From Rhizobium sp. Root1212 (GTDB taxonomy: Bacteria > Pseudomonadota > Alphaproteobacteria > Rhizobiales > Rhizobiaceae), in the NCBI RefSeq assembly GCF_001424985.1, contig NZ_LMDA01000006.1, forward strand, positions 39,257 through 103,256: a stretch of DNA of 64,000 bases, written 5' to 3'. The notes beneath the pieces were generated by a model. It had not been told where the DNA came from. It saw only the letters and a program-made list of their open reading frames with translations, and searched no databases. Made by a program: the position numbers and the translations under genes. Positions 26,332 through 34,766 of the stretch are shown here, one piece after another; positions within the stretch are counted from its first letter, which is position 1; the number at the start of each line of letters is the position of its first letter.

Positions 26332-26342
26332 GCAGCACCCTT

Positions 26343-27599
26343 TCAACCGGAAAGGGCTTGATCGAGATCGCCGATAAGGTCGCCGGCCGCCTCAAGGCCG
26401 ATCGACAGGCGGAAGACCCCATCTCCGGCGAAGCGGCGGTAGTCTTCCAGTGCCGCGCCTTCAAGCTGATAGGTCGAAGACATCATTTCCTTCGTATCGA
26501 GCAAGACGACAATGGATCGTTGATGGCCGAGCGAGAAGGCATAGTGGGCGATGCGAAGCCGTTCCGAAAGCTGTTGCGCCATTCGCGCAGGGTCAGCCAC
26601 CTGGAAGGCGATTATGCCGCCGAACACGTCCATCTGCCGTCTGGCCAGATCATGCTGGGGATGGGAGGCAAGGCCGGGATAGGTGACGGCCTTGACCGAC
26701 GGATGGTCCTGCAGGAAAGCGGCGACCTGGCCGGCCGCCTGCGAGATGGTCCGGATGCGCGGGTAAAGCGTGTCCACGCCGCGCATGATGAGCCAGGCAT
26801 TCATGGCCGGCATCGCCGCGCCGAGATAGACGCCCGCCCGCGATCGAATCTTCTCGATCAGATCCTTGCGGCCGCACACCACACCGCCCAGCGCATCGCC
26901 ATGGCCGTTTATGAACTTCGTCAGCGAATGGATGACGAGATCCACCCCGAGGGCGAGCGGCCGGGTTGCGACGGGTGTCGCAAGCGTCGAATCCACCGAC
27001 ATCAGCGCGCCGTGCCGTTTGGCGAGTGCCGCCATGGCCGCGAGATCGGTCAGCCGCAGGATCGGATTGCATGGGCTTTCGCAATGGACCAGCCTTGTGT
27101 TCGGCCGGAAGGCGGCGGCCACGTCCTGCGGACGCGACATGTTCACGGGCGTCACCTCGATTCCATAGTCCGGCAGAATTCGGCGCGCGAGCTCGTTTGC
27201 GCCGGCATAGCAGACATCGCTGAGGATCAGGTGATCGCCCTGCTTCAGGATCGTCAGAAACGTTGCCGCAATCGCTGCAACACCCGTCGCGGTGGCAAGC
27301 GCGTCGTCGGCGCCCTCCAGAGCGGCGAGCCGCTGCTCCAATTGGCGAACGGTCGGATTCGTCCAGCGCGCATAAAGATAGGGGAGTGCGGTCAGGTCAT
27401 CGACACCGTCGGCGGAAAAGGCGCCGTCGCCGGGGGAAAGCAGATTGTTGACCGACATGGAAATGTTCGGCGCAATCGCCTTCGTCGAGGGATCGATGAC
27501 GAGGCCGGCGGAAAGAGACAGCGTCTCCGGCGCCGGTATCCTGCATTCTGTTTTTTCCGTTGTGCGCATCGTTACCGTCACCGGGCGTCTCCCTGCCAT
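26343..27599 (-). CDS. Cystathionine gamma-synthase/methionine gamma-lyase-family PLP enzyme
   Basis: The 418-residue protein starts at ATG 27599 or at a second ATG at 27569. It is a fold-type I PLP enzyme: YARWTNPTVRQLEQRLAALEGADDALATATGVAAI near the substrate site, and the PLP lysine in HSLTKFINGHGDALGG near residue 228. Family members make or break C-S bonds of homoserine esters, cystathionine or methionine. Placed beside a homoserine-kinase relative, an Lrp gene and an S-methyltransferase, it probably acts on a four-carbon amino acid such as an activated homoserine or methionine. The direction of the reaction is unresolved. Confidence 0.88.
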   Translation of the reverse strand: MAGRRPVTVTMRTTEKTECRIPAPETLSLSAGLVIDPSTKAIAPNISMSVNNLLSPGDGAFSADGVDDLTALPYLYARWTNPTVRQLEQRLAALEGADDALATATGVAAIAATFLTILKQGDHLILSDVCYAGANELARRILPDYGIEVTPVNMSRPQDVAAAFRPNTRLVHCESPCNPILRLTDLAAMAALAKRHGALMSVDSTLATPVATRPLALGVDLVIHSLTKFINGHGDALGGVVCGRKDLIEKIRSRAGVYLGAAMPAMNAWLIMRGVDTLYPRIRTISQAAGQVAAFLQDHPSVKAVTYPGLASHPQHDLARRQMDVFGGIIAFQVADPARMAQQLSERLRIAHYAFSLGHQRSIVVLLDTKEMMSSTYQLEGAALEDYRRFAGDGVFRLSIGLEAAGDLIGDLDQALSG

Positions 27600-27773
27600 G
27601 TCTGCATCATTCTAGTCGACCATTGGTGGCTTGGGCCGCACGGTTGGGCGCAAAGCCGCGGAAATGCCGCAGATAACGCCGTAAGGCGCGGGCGAAGCGT
27701 GCGTCATGTCAGAACCCCAGCGTGGCGTAATGCGGCATCGATTTCAGCCTCGACGGCAGAAGAAGAGGCGCGA

Positions 27774-28463
27774 TCAGCGCCGGATGGGCACCTGCTGCTC
27801 GACGAGACGGAAAGCGCGCGTGATGAGGAGGGTGAGGCAGATATAGAAGACGGTCACGACCATCAGCGGTTCGTAAACGAGAAGCGTGTTCTGCCGGATC
27901 TTGTACGCAACGGCGTAGAGATCCATCACCGTGACGGTGAAGGCGAGTGGCGTCGCTTTCAGCTGAAGAACGACCTCGCCGCCGATCGTGGGCAGCGCGA
28001 TGCGGATCGCCCGCGGCAGCCAGATCCGGCGAAGCAGCGTTAAGGGGCGCATGCCGAAAGCCCGACCGGCTTCGAGTTCTCCCTTCGGCACGGCGAGCAG
28101 CGCGCCTCGCAGAACCTCAGCCTCGTAGGCCGCATAGTTGAGCGTGAAGCTCACCGCCGCGAAGAAGAACCCCTCGCGCACGATGGGCCACAGTATGCTT
28201 TCCCGCAGGCCTGGGATCATCGGCAGGAACGAACCCACGCCGTAATAGAACAGCCAGAGCTGGATGAGCAGCGGCGTACCCCGGAACGCCGTGCAATAGC
28301 CTTTGGCGAGCCAGCGCAGCCAGCGTGGGCCGATCACCTGCGCAAGCGCCAGGCCGATGGCAAGGAGAAAGCCGAACCCGACGGAGATGGCGAGCAGCAG
28401 TACGGTCTGCACGGCGCCGGCGACGATCAGCGGCCAATAGGCTGAAATCCACGAGAAATCCAT
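27774..28463 (-). CDS. Polar amino-acid ABC permease (HisM/GlnP type)
   Basis: The 229-residue protein has five membrane segments and the His/Glu/Gln permease EAA loop: EVLRGALLAVPKGELEAGRAFGMRPLTLLRRIWLPRAIRIALP. It lies 9 bp after the second permease gene and forms the membrane heterodimer with it. It is the last transport gene before the PLP enzyme. The substrate is probably a polar amino acid. Confidence 0.92.
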   Translation of the reverse strand: MDFSWISAYWPLIVAGAVQTVLLLAISVGFGFLLAIGLALAQVIGPRWLRWLAKGYCTAFRGTPLLIQLWLFYYGVGSFLPMIPGLRESILWPIVREGFFFAAVSFTLNYAAYEAEVLRGALLAVPKGELEAGRAFGMRPLTLLRRIWLPRAIRIALPTIGGEVVLQLKATPLAFTVTVMDLYAVAYKIRQNTLLVYEPLMVVTVFYICLTLLITRAFRLVEQQVPIRR

Positions 28464-28472
28464 TATCGCCTC

Positions 28473-29195
28473 CTATGCCGAAACGGGCTGGCCGCGCCGG
28501 AAATGGCGTTCCAGTCCGGTAAACAGGAGGTTGGAGAGGAGAGTTATCGCGAGATAGAGCAGCGCCGCGGCAAAGAAGAAGAGGAAATAGTGCTTGGTGT
28601 TGCCCGCGGCCAGCCGCGTGGCCAAGGCAAGCTCCTGATAGCCGACGACGGCGATCAGCGCGCTGTCCTTCGTGACGGACATCCAGAGATTGGCCATGCC
28701 CGGCAGGGCATTCGGCATCAGGGCCGGCAGCACGACGCGTCGAAACCGCAGCCATGGCCGCATTCCGAACGCGCTGGCCGCCTCGATCTGGCCGATGGGA
28801 ATGGCGAGGATCGCGCCGCGCAGGACCTCGGTCATGTAGGCGCCCTGCACGATTCCGAGCACCATGACCGCTGCCAGGAAGCCGTTGATCTCGATCGACG
28901 GCAGGCCGATCGCGGTAAGCAGCCGGTTGATCCCGTCCGTTCCGGCATAATAGAGGCCGATGATCAGGATCAGTTCGGGAATGGCGCGCACGGCGGTCGT
29001 ATAGATATCAAGCAGCGCGACGACGGGACGGCTTCCCTTCAGCTTGCCCGTTGCGCCGAGAAGTCCGATGCCGATGCCGAGCAGATAGGCGCCAAGCGAA
29101 ATCAGCACGGTCGAGACAGCCCCGGTGAGGAGCACGCCACCCCAACCGGGCGGCGTGGGAGCCAGAAGCTCCCATATGGATAGACTAGGCGACAT
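28473..29195 (-). CDS. Polar amino-acid ABC permease (HisQ type)
   Basis: The 240-residue permease has the EAA loop EVLRGAILAIPIGQIEAASAFGMRPWLRFRRVVLPALMPNALPG and five hydrophobic segments. It pairs with the permease encoded 9 bp downstream. The order in the operon is ATPase, binding protein, HisQ-like, HisM-like. Confidence 0.92.
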   Translation of the reverse strand: MSPSLSIWELLAPTPPGWGGVLLTGAVSTVLISLGAYLLGIGIGLLGATGKLKGSRPVVALLDIYTTAVRAIPELILIIGLYYAGTDGINRLLTAIGLPSIEINGFLAAVMVLGIVQGAYMTEVLRGAILAIPIGQIEAASAFGMRPWLRFRRVVLPALMPNALPGMANLWMSVTKDSALIAVVGYQELALATRLAAGNTKHYFLFFFAAALLYLAITLLSNLLFTGLERHFRRGQPVSA

Positions 29196-29290
29196 GGGTG
29201 GTGGCTCCCCGGCAATCGATCGGATTGCCCCGGCACAGGAAATGGACGGCGGACGGAACGAGGGCGCGTTTACGCGCCCTCATCATGGCC

Positions 29291-30064
29291 TCACTCGCCG
29301 TAGGGGTCGAAGTCGAAATATTTCTTCGAGATTTCGGCGTATTTGCCGCTCGCGCGCACGGCGGCAATGGCGGCGTTCAGCTTGCCGAGAAGTTCCGTAT
29401 CCTCTTTGCGAAGTCCGCCGCCGATGCCCTGGCCCAGCACTGCCGGGTCATCCTTAACGTTGCCCTTGTCCTCGCAGCAGCCCTTGCCGAAATCCGATTG
29501 CAGGAAGGTCATGAGCGGGATGGAATCGCCAAAGACATAGTCGACACGTCCGACCGCAAGGTCCTGGAATGCCTCGTCGAGGGTCGCATAGGTTTTCTCG
29601 GACGCAACGCCGGCATAATGTTTCTTGTAATATTCGGTCTGGATCGTGGAGACCTGGATGCCGATGGTTTTGCCCGACACGTCCTCAGGCGCGGTTCCGG
29701 TCTTGCCGTCCTGCCCGCCGATCAGCTTGCTCGGTGTGTTGTAGTATTTGTCTGTAAAGGCGATGGACTTCTTGCGCTCGTCGGTGATCGACATGGAGGA
29801 CCAGATCACATCGAACTTCTTCGATTGCAGCGCCGGGATGAGCCCGTCCCACGACATATCGACGATGGAGCACGTCTCCTTCATTTCCGCGCAGACGGCA
29901 CCCATCAGTTCGATTTCCCAGCCGATCCATGTCCCGCTGGCGTCCTTGGTGAAGAACGGCGGATAGGCTTCGTTCATGACCCCGAAACGCACTTCGGCAT
30001 TGGCCGCGGTCGTTGCACAGGCGAGAGCGACGGCTCCCGCCGCAATACGGATTGCTGCTTTCAT
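29291..30064 (-). CDS. Amino-acid ABC substrate-binding protein
   Basis: The start is the ATG at 30064 behind AAGGGGAA. The 257-residue protein has a signal peptide ending at NAEV (about residue 23) and is a cluster-F periplasmic receptor: VRFGVMNEAYPPFF, WIGWEIELMGAVCAEM, and DRVDYVFGD-like VGRVDYVFGDSIPL. Two Cys pairs (KGCCED and the AVCAEMKETC region) may form disulfides. It lies 37 bp after the ATPase gene and feeds the two permeases. In this block its ligand may be homoserine; that is inferred from neighbours. Confidence 0.9.
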   Translation of the reverse strand: MKAAIRIAAGAVALACATTAANAEVRFGVMNEAYPPFFTKDASGTWIGWEIELMGAVCAEMKETCSIVDMSWDGLIPALQSKKFDVIWSSMSITDERKKSIAFTDKYYNTPSKLIGGQDGKTGTAPEDVSGKTIGIQVSTIQTEYYKKHYAGVASEKTYATLDEAFQDLAVGRVDYVFGDSIPLMTFLQSDFGKGCCEDKGNVKDDPAVLGQGIGGGLRKEDTELLGKLNAAIAAVRASGKYAEISKKYFDFDPYGE

Positions 30065-30101
30065 TTCATTCCCCTTCTTTGTGGCTTGGAGCATTTGGCG
30101 T

Positions 30102-30881
30102 TCAATGACGGGACGACGCGGTGAATTCCCGGCAACGGGCGCTCACCGGCGCGCCGAAGACCTGCGCGGGCGCACCCTCTTCCTCGACGCGCCCCTGATG
30201 GAGGAACATCACATGGCTGGAGACGTCCCGGGCGAACTTCATCTCATGGGTGACGAGAAGCATGGTGCGTCCCTCCTCGGCAAGGTCGCGGATCACCTTC
30301 AGCACCTCGCCCACCAGTTCCGGGTCGAGCGCCGAGGTCGGTTCGTCGAAGAGCATCACCGCCGGATCGACGCACAGCGCGCGCGCAATGGCGGCACGCT
30401 GCTGCTGGCCGCCGGACATGAAGGCCGGATAGGCATGGCGCTTCTCGAAAAGGCCGACCTTGTGCAACAGGACCTCGGCCTTCTCGACAGCCTCCCCGCG
30501 CTTGACGCCGAGCACATGAACCGGCGCTTCGATGACGTTCTCCAGCACGGTCATGTGCGCCCAGAGGTTGAAGCTCTGAAAGACCATGCCGAGCCCCGTG
30601 CGGACACGCTCGATCTGGCGCCAGTTCGCCGGATGCGCGCGCCCATCCCGTCCGGTGCGAAGCTGGATCTCCTCGCCATTGACGAGGAACCGGCCTTTGT
30701 CTGGAATTTCCAGGAAGTTTATGCAGCGCAGGAAGGTACTCTTGCCCGAACCGGACGAGCCTATCAGCGAGATGACATCGCCTTTGTTTGCGGAAAGGGA
30801 GATCCCCTTCAGCACCTCGTGAATTCCGTAGCTCTTGTGCACGTCTTCCACCCGCAACGCACAAGGCTTGTCGATGGCCAT
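30102..30881 (-). CDS. Amino-acid ABC transporter ATPase (HisP/OccP type)
   Basis: The start at ATG 30881 is 9 nt after GGGGA; other starts up to 30965 are weaker. The 259-residue ATPase has Walker A GSSGSGKSTFLRC, signature MSGGQQQRAAIARAL, Walker B VMLFDEPTSALDPELV and the HisP-type insert QLRTGRDGRAHPANWRQIERVRTGLGMVFQSFNLWAHMT. It is the first gene of the transporter operon. The AT-rich 133 bp upstream should hold its promoter. Confidence 0.93.
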   Translation of the reverse strand: MAIDKPCALRVEDVHKSYGIHEVLKGISLSANKGDVISLIGSSGSGKSTFLRCINFLEIPDKGRFLVNGEEIQLRTGRDGRAHPANWRQIERVRTGLGMVFQSFNLWAHMTVLENVIEAPVHVLGVKRGEAVEKAEVLLHKVGLFEKRHAYPAFMSGGQQQRAAIARALCVDPAVMLFDEPTSALDPELVGEVLKVIRDLAEEGRTMLLVTHEMKFARDVSSHVMFLHQGRVEEEGAPAQVFGAPVSARCREFTASSRH

Positions 30882-31013
30882 CAGCTTCATTCCCCGCGCT
30901 TGTCCGGCTTTCAGGCCAGAGTGTACCGACACCGGGCGCGGCTCATCCGCGCTATTTAAAGTCAAAAAGGGTTATTGCCGCTCTTTTTGGGTAAAAATCG
31001 TGGAAAACCCGCA

Positions 31014-32423
31014 TCAAGTCCGATTAATGCAGACGACCTTTGGCTGGGTCATGTCTTCATAGGCGAACCGCACGCCTTCGCGCCCCATGCTGCCATGCTT
31101 GAAACCGCCGAACGGCATGGCATCGAAGCGGTAGTCGGAGGAATCGTTGATCATGACGCCGCCGGCCTCGATGCCATCCGCCGCGGCAAGCGCATGAGCA
31201 AGGTTGCCGGTAAAAATGCCGGCATGCAGGCTGTAGTCAGGCTCGTTGGCCATGCCTATCGCCTCGTCAAGTGTCTCAAACCGCTCAAGAACCACGACGG
31301 GAGCGAAGACCTCTTCGCGCCAAAGCCGGTCATCTCGCGGAACCGCTTCAAGGATCGTAGGATGGTAGAGCGCGCCGGCGCGCCAATGCCCGCATAAAAT
31401 CCGCGCGCCGCGTGCATGCGCGGCATCGACGGCGGCCTCTGCCTTTTCCGCAGCGGATACGGAAATCATCGGGCCGACATCCGTGCCTTCGAGTTCAGGG
31501 TCGCCTGCGCGAAGTTTTTTCGTTCCTGCGACGAAAGCGTCCCGGAACCGATCGTAGCAGCCTGCCTGGACGAGGATACGTTGCGTGCCGATGCAATTCT
31601 GGCCCGCGGCCCAATAGGCGCCTGAGATACAGGCCGCCACGGCCTTGTCGAGATCGCAGTCCGCCATGACGATGACCGGCGCGTTACCGCCGAGGTCCAT
31701 TGCCAGTTTCTTGAGGCCCGCAGCGCGCGTGATCGCCTCGCCCGTCGCAAAACCGCCGGTAAATGAAACCATCCGTACCGGGCGGGCCGAGACGATCGCA
31801 TGGCCGAGATCCGCACCGCCGACAGCGACGGTTATCACGCTTTCCGGCAAACCCGCCGCGATGAGCGTCTCGACCAGCTTCAAGGCCGAGAACGGAGCAA
31901 GCTCGGACGGCTTGAGAAGCACGGCATTGCCGCCGGCAATCGCCGGGCCGAGCTTGTGCGCCACGAGATTCAAGGGGTCGTTGTAAGGTGTTATCGCCGC
32001 GATGATGCCGAGGGGTTCTCGCGTGAACCAGCCTTGGCGCGCCTCAGAGCCGGCATAGGCGTCGAAGGGTACGATCTCGCCTGCGTTACGCCGCGCCTCG
32101 TCTGCGGAAAGCTTCAACGTGTTGATGCAGCGTAGCGTTTCCTTACGCGCCTGGGCGATCGTCTTGCCGGCTTCACGCACGATGGTGCGGGCGAAATCCT
32201 CGCAAGTCGCGTCGATCTGCTGCGCGGCCGTCTCAAGTATTGTCGCCCTGCGATGGCGCGGCAGGGACCGCGCCGCCGCCGCCCCGTCGCGAGCGCGCGC
32301 CAGAAGGACATCAATCGCATCGGCGGGCGTAACCGCGACGCGACCGACCAGAGACCCGTCATAGGGATTGAAAACCCCGAGTTCCTTGACGTCTCCGACC
32401 TCACGTCTCATCGCGGCGGTCAT
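31014..32423 (-). CDS. Aldehyde dehydrogenase (semialdehyde type)
   Basis: The 469-residue NAD(P)-dependent enzyme shows the NAD loop [12 protein letters not shown], the catalytic cysteine in [14 protein letters not shown] near residue 283, and a conserved [13 protein letters not shown]. The usual general-base glutamate motif ELGG reads MDLGGNAP, with Asp in place of Glu. Its ATG overlaps the homoserine dehydrogenase stop by 4 nt. The pair would turn homoserine into aspartate semialdehyde and then aspartate. A general succinate-semialdehyde-type role is the alternative. Confidence 0.88.
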   Translation of the reverse strand: MTAAMRREVGDVKELGVFNPYDGSLVGRVAVTPADAIDVLLARARDGAAAARSLPRHRRATILETAAQQIDATCEDFARTIVREAGKTIAQARKETLRCINTLKLSADEARRNAGEIVPFDAYAGSEARQGWFTREPLGIIAAITPYNDPLNLVAHKLGPAIAGGNAVLLKPSELAPFSALKLVETLIAAGLPESVITVAVGGADLGHAIVSARPVRMVSFTGGFATGEAITRAAGLKKLAMDLGGNAPVIVMADCDLDKAVAACISGAYWAAGQNCIGTQRILVQAGCYDRFRDAFVAGTKKLRAGDPELEGTDVGPMISVSAAEKAEAAVDAAHARGARILCGHWRAGALYHPTILEAVPRDDRLWREEVFAPVVVLERFETLDEAIGMANEPDYSLHAGIFTGNLAHALAAADGIEAGGVMINDSSDYRFDAMPFGGFKHGSMGREGVRFAYEDMTQPKVVCINRT

Positions 32424-33484
32424 TCGGCGGCTTCCTTGTTCTGGCGAGACGATGCGGCACGATGGATGGCGATGATGTCGGAAAGCAGCGCATAAGCGGT
32501 TTCGATGCGGCCGGCGCCTGGCCCCGTTACGGTGACGGCGCCGAGCATTTCCGTCATGAAGGAGATAGCGTTTGTCACGCCGTTTATGCCCGCGAGAGGA
32601 TGGTCCAGCGCCAGCCGGCGCGGGGTGACGGATGCCTTGATTCGTCCGTCCTCGCCGCGAACGGCGCTGCCGATCAGTTTCCAGCGCGTGCCTTCGCCGG
32701 CGGCAGCGGCAATGTCTTCCGGCCCGAGCGCCGATATGCCCTTGCAGGCCACGTCCACCGGCGCAAGGCTTGCGCCCAGCAACTGGTTCGCAAGGATGAC
32801 GACCTTCAAGCGGACGTCGTGTCCCTCAACATCGGCAGTGGGGTCCGCCTCCGCATAACCGAGGGCTTGCGCTTCAGCGACCGCGTCCTGAAAGCCGAGC
32901 CCATTCTCCATGCGACCGAGCACGAAGTTGGAGGTTCCGTTGAGAATGCCCTCGAAGCCATTGAGCCCCGCACCGGCGAGCGTCGTCTCCGCCATCCGCA
33001 GAACGGGCGTACCGCTCATCACCGCGCCCTCATATTCAAACCGGAGGTTCCGGCGCCGGGCCAGAGCCTCAAGTTCCCTTGCGGCGAGCGCAACCGGCCC
33101 TTTGTTCGTCGTGACGACATGCCGGCCATTTTCCAGCGCCCAGCGGCAATGCGAAATCGCGGGCTCGCCTGTTGTCGGGTTCGTGAAGGTGGCCTCGACG
33201 ATGATGTCTGCCGGTGCCTGCCGGATAACCCTCTCGCTATCGGCTTCGGCCGATCCGCCAGACAAGCGCGAAAAGCCGCCCTTATCGAATTGCGTCTCGA
33301 TCAGCATCCGCGCGTCGATGCCGTTTGCCGAGATGACGGAGCCGAGATGGAGATCCGTCACCGCCACGATATTGAGGCCGAAGCCAAGCTCCGTCTGCCA
33401 GCGTTCGTTACGCTCGGCGATCAGCTGGGCCAGCGCGCGGTTGACCCCGCCGAAGCCGATGAGAGCGATGTTGTATTGCGCCAT
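32420..33484 (-). CDS. Homoserine dehydrogenase (short, no ACT domain)
   Basis: The protein is 354 residues from the ATG at 33484 behind GGGAAAAGG. The N-terminal Rossmann motif is [16 protein letters not shown]. The family block [20 protein letters not shown], then [11 protein letters not shown] and [23 protein letters not shown] with the catalytic Asp/Lys region, identify homoserine dehydrogenase. It lacks the C-terminal ACT domain of the threonine-inhibited biosynthetic enzyme. Together with the overlapping aldehyde dehydrogenase and the divergent Lrp gene this points to a degradative role, oxidising homoserine. The direction is an inference from context. Confidence 0.88.
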   Translation of the reverse strand: MAQYNIALIGFGGVNRALAQLIAERNERWQTELGFGLNIVAVTDLHLGSVISANGIDARMLIETQFDKGGFSRLSGGSAEADSERVIRQAPADIIVEATFTNPTTGEPAISHCRWALENGRHVVTTNKGPVALAARELEALARRRNLRFEYEGAVMSGTPVLRMAETTLAGAGLNGFEGILNGTSNFVLGRMENGLGFQDAVAEAQALGYAEADPTADVEGHDVRLKVVILANQLLGASLAPVDVACKGISALGPEDIAAAAGEGTRWKLIGSAVRGEDGRIKASVTPRRLALDHPLAGINGVTNAISFMTEMLGAVTVTGPGAGRIETAYALLSDIIAIHRAASSRQNKEAAE

Positions 33485-33547
33485 GTCCTTTTCCCATCTT
33501 GTGCGATAGAGGAAGCTTGGACGGGCGGAATGGCAGCCGGAAGCGAA

Positions 33548-33575
33548 CGAAACGGCCAAAACTCTGGCCGTTTCG
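33548..33575. promoter_or_regulatory. Perfect 11-bp inverted repeat between homoserine dehydrogenase and lrp
   Basis: CGAAACGGCCA (33548-33558) and TGGCCGTTTCG (33565-33575) are exact inverse copies around AAACTC. The repeat is 63 bp upstream of the dehydrogenase ATG and 138 bp upstream of the divergent Lrp start, so it is a good operator candidate. A hairpin in the dehydrogenase leader is the alternative. Confidence 0.6.
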
Positions 33576-33713
33576 CAATCCAGCGGGACGAATGCGCAGT
33601 TTCCGTATAAAATCGGCCGATCGTGAGGCTTTTCGGCACCAGATCACCCACTAAGGCTGCTTGACAGCGCGAAGAAGCGATATCATGCAGGAATACGCCG
33701 CAAGGAGTGAACG

Positions 33714-34196
33714 ATGGAAGCGATTGACGATTTCGACCGCAAGATCCTGAGCATCGTTCAGGTCGATTGCCAGATGAAGGCGGAAGCAATCGGCGACCGC
33801 GTCGGCCTTTCGGCGTCCGCCGTCCAGCGGCGGCTGAAAAGAATGCGCGAAACCGGCATCATCACCGCCGAGATCGCACTCGTGGACCGCAAGGTTGCCG
33901 GAAACCCGATGACATTCATCACCGGCATGGAAATCGAGCGGGAGAACTACGACGCGCTATCGCGGTTTCGCGCATGGCTGGCAAAGCAGGAGCACATTCA
34001 GCAGGTTTACTATGTAACCGGCGCGGTGGACCTCGTCGCAATCATCACCGCACGGGATGTCGGTCACTATGACGAGATAGCTGCCCATCTGATGTCGGAA
34101 AACCCGCAAATCAAGCGCATGCATACCAATGTCGTCCTCAAGGAGATCAAGCTTGGAATGTTTGTCCCTATTTCGGACCAGGATGCCGGGTCTTGA
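33714..34196 (+). CDS. Lrp/AsnC family regulator (divergent from homoserine dehydrogenase)
   Basis: The 160-residue protein follows AAGGAG. It has the Lrp helix-turn-helix (CQMKAEAIGDRVGLSASAVQRRLKRMRETG, about residues 18-48) and the ligand domain (QVYYVTGAVDLVAIITARD). It is transcribed away from the homoserine dehydrogenase gene across a 229-bp region that holds the perfect inverted repeat at 33548. Autoregulation and control of the dehydrogenase operon are the likely functions, with homoserine or aspartate as a possible effector. Confidence 0.93.
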   Translation: MEAIDDFDRKILSIVQVDCQMKAEAIGDRVGLSASAVQRRLKRMRETGIITAEIALVDRKVAGNPMTFITGMEIERENYDALSRFRAWLAKQEHIQQVYYVTGAVDLVAIITARDVGHYDEIAAHLMSENPQIKRMHTNVVLKEIKLGMFVPISDQDAGS

Positions 34197-34298
34197 TAGG
34201 ATCTGAACTGCCGACCGTTAAGTCCTGCATGCGATTGGCTGACACAGGTATGTATTTCCGACGGAACGGAAAATTGTTTCCGAGGAATTGCCCCCTCA

Positions 34299-34475
34299 TC
34301 AGACAACTGGCTGGAGATTACTGATCTGCGGCCATCCTCGAAGTGCTATGAGTTCGAGCACGGTAAAGATCTCATCGCGATATCGTTGGGCGACCAGGAA
34401 TCCGAAGGCGCGGACGCCTTGTTCGGCGATCGAGACGATATCCTCTTCTGCTTCGACAGAAGGGCTAAATTGCAT
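34299..34475 (-). pseudogene. parE: Truncated ParE toxin
   Basis: Directly after the antitoxin stop (TAATG overlap) a 58-codon frame begins MQFSPSVEAEEDIVSIAEQG and RYRDEIFTVLELIA, which matches the N-terminal half of ParE toxins. ParE is normally about 95-100 residues; here the frame ends after a non-homologous tail (RGWPQISNLQPVV). An alternative frame gives S-R-M-A-A-D-Q then a stop, like ParE's PRMGRE run, so a frameshift plus loss of the C-terminus seems to have killed the toxin. Confidence 0.65.
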
Positions 34476-34729
34476 TAGTCGTGTCCGCGAGGGCTCTCGG
34501 CTCGCGCAACGGCTGCGGCGAACAACTCATCCTTCGAACGGGTTCCAACGCCACTTCCGATCCCGTCATCGACGAACCGTTGCATCTCAGCAATCTTGTC
34601 GGTGCGGACCTGGTCTCTGCGGATAAGATCCCTAACGTAATCACTTAGGTTTGAATATCGACCAGACTTGGCTTTTGCCTCGACCCAGTCTTTCATCGGG
34701 TCCGGCAGGGATACATTCATCGTCGCCAT
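34475..34729 (-). CDS. parD: ParD-type ribbon-helix-helix antitoxin
   Basis: The start at 34729 follows AGGAG. The 84-residue protein begins MATMNVSLPDPMKDWVEAK and continues SDYVRDLIRRDQ, the ribbon-helix-helix of ParD. The C-terminal part (KSKDELFA-like TRSKDELFAAAVAR) would wrap the toxin. It overlaps the start of a broken parE by one base. The antitoxin remains intact while the toxin does not. Confidence 0.85.
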   Translation of the reverse strand: MATMNVSLPDPMKDWVEAKAKSGRYSNLSDYVRDLIRRDQVRTDKIAEMQRFVDDGIGSGVGTRSKDELFAAAVARAESPRGHD

Positions 34730-34766
34730 TCGAGTCTCCTTGTCGCCTCGGAATACGTGGCGAACG

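Noticed and set aside
30960..31000. Terminator after the aldehyde dehydrogenase (AAAAAG/CTTTTT pairing)
   Set aside because: The pairing is only 6 bp of A-T pairs with a long loop; it is more likely the AT-rich promoter of the ABC operon.
32420..33484. Homoserine dehydrogenase as the biosynthetic enzyme
   Set aside because: It lacks the ACT domain and the usual thrC/asd context and overlaps a catabolic-type aldehyde dehydrogenase; I prefer a degradative role.
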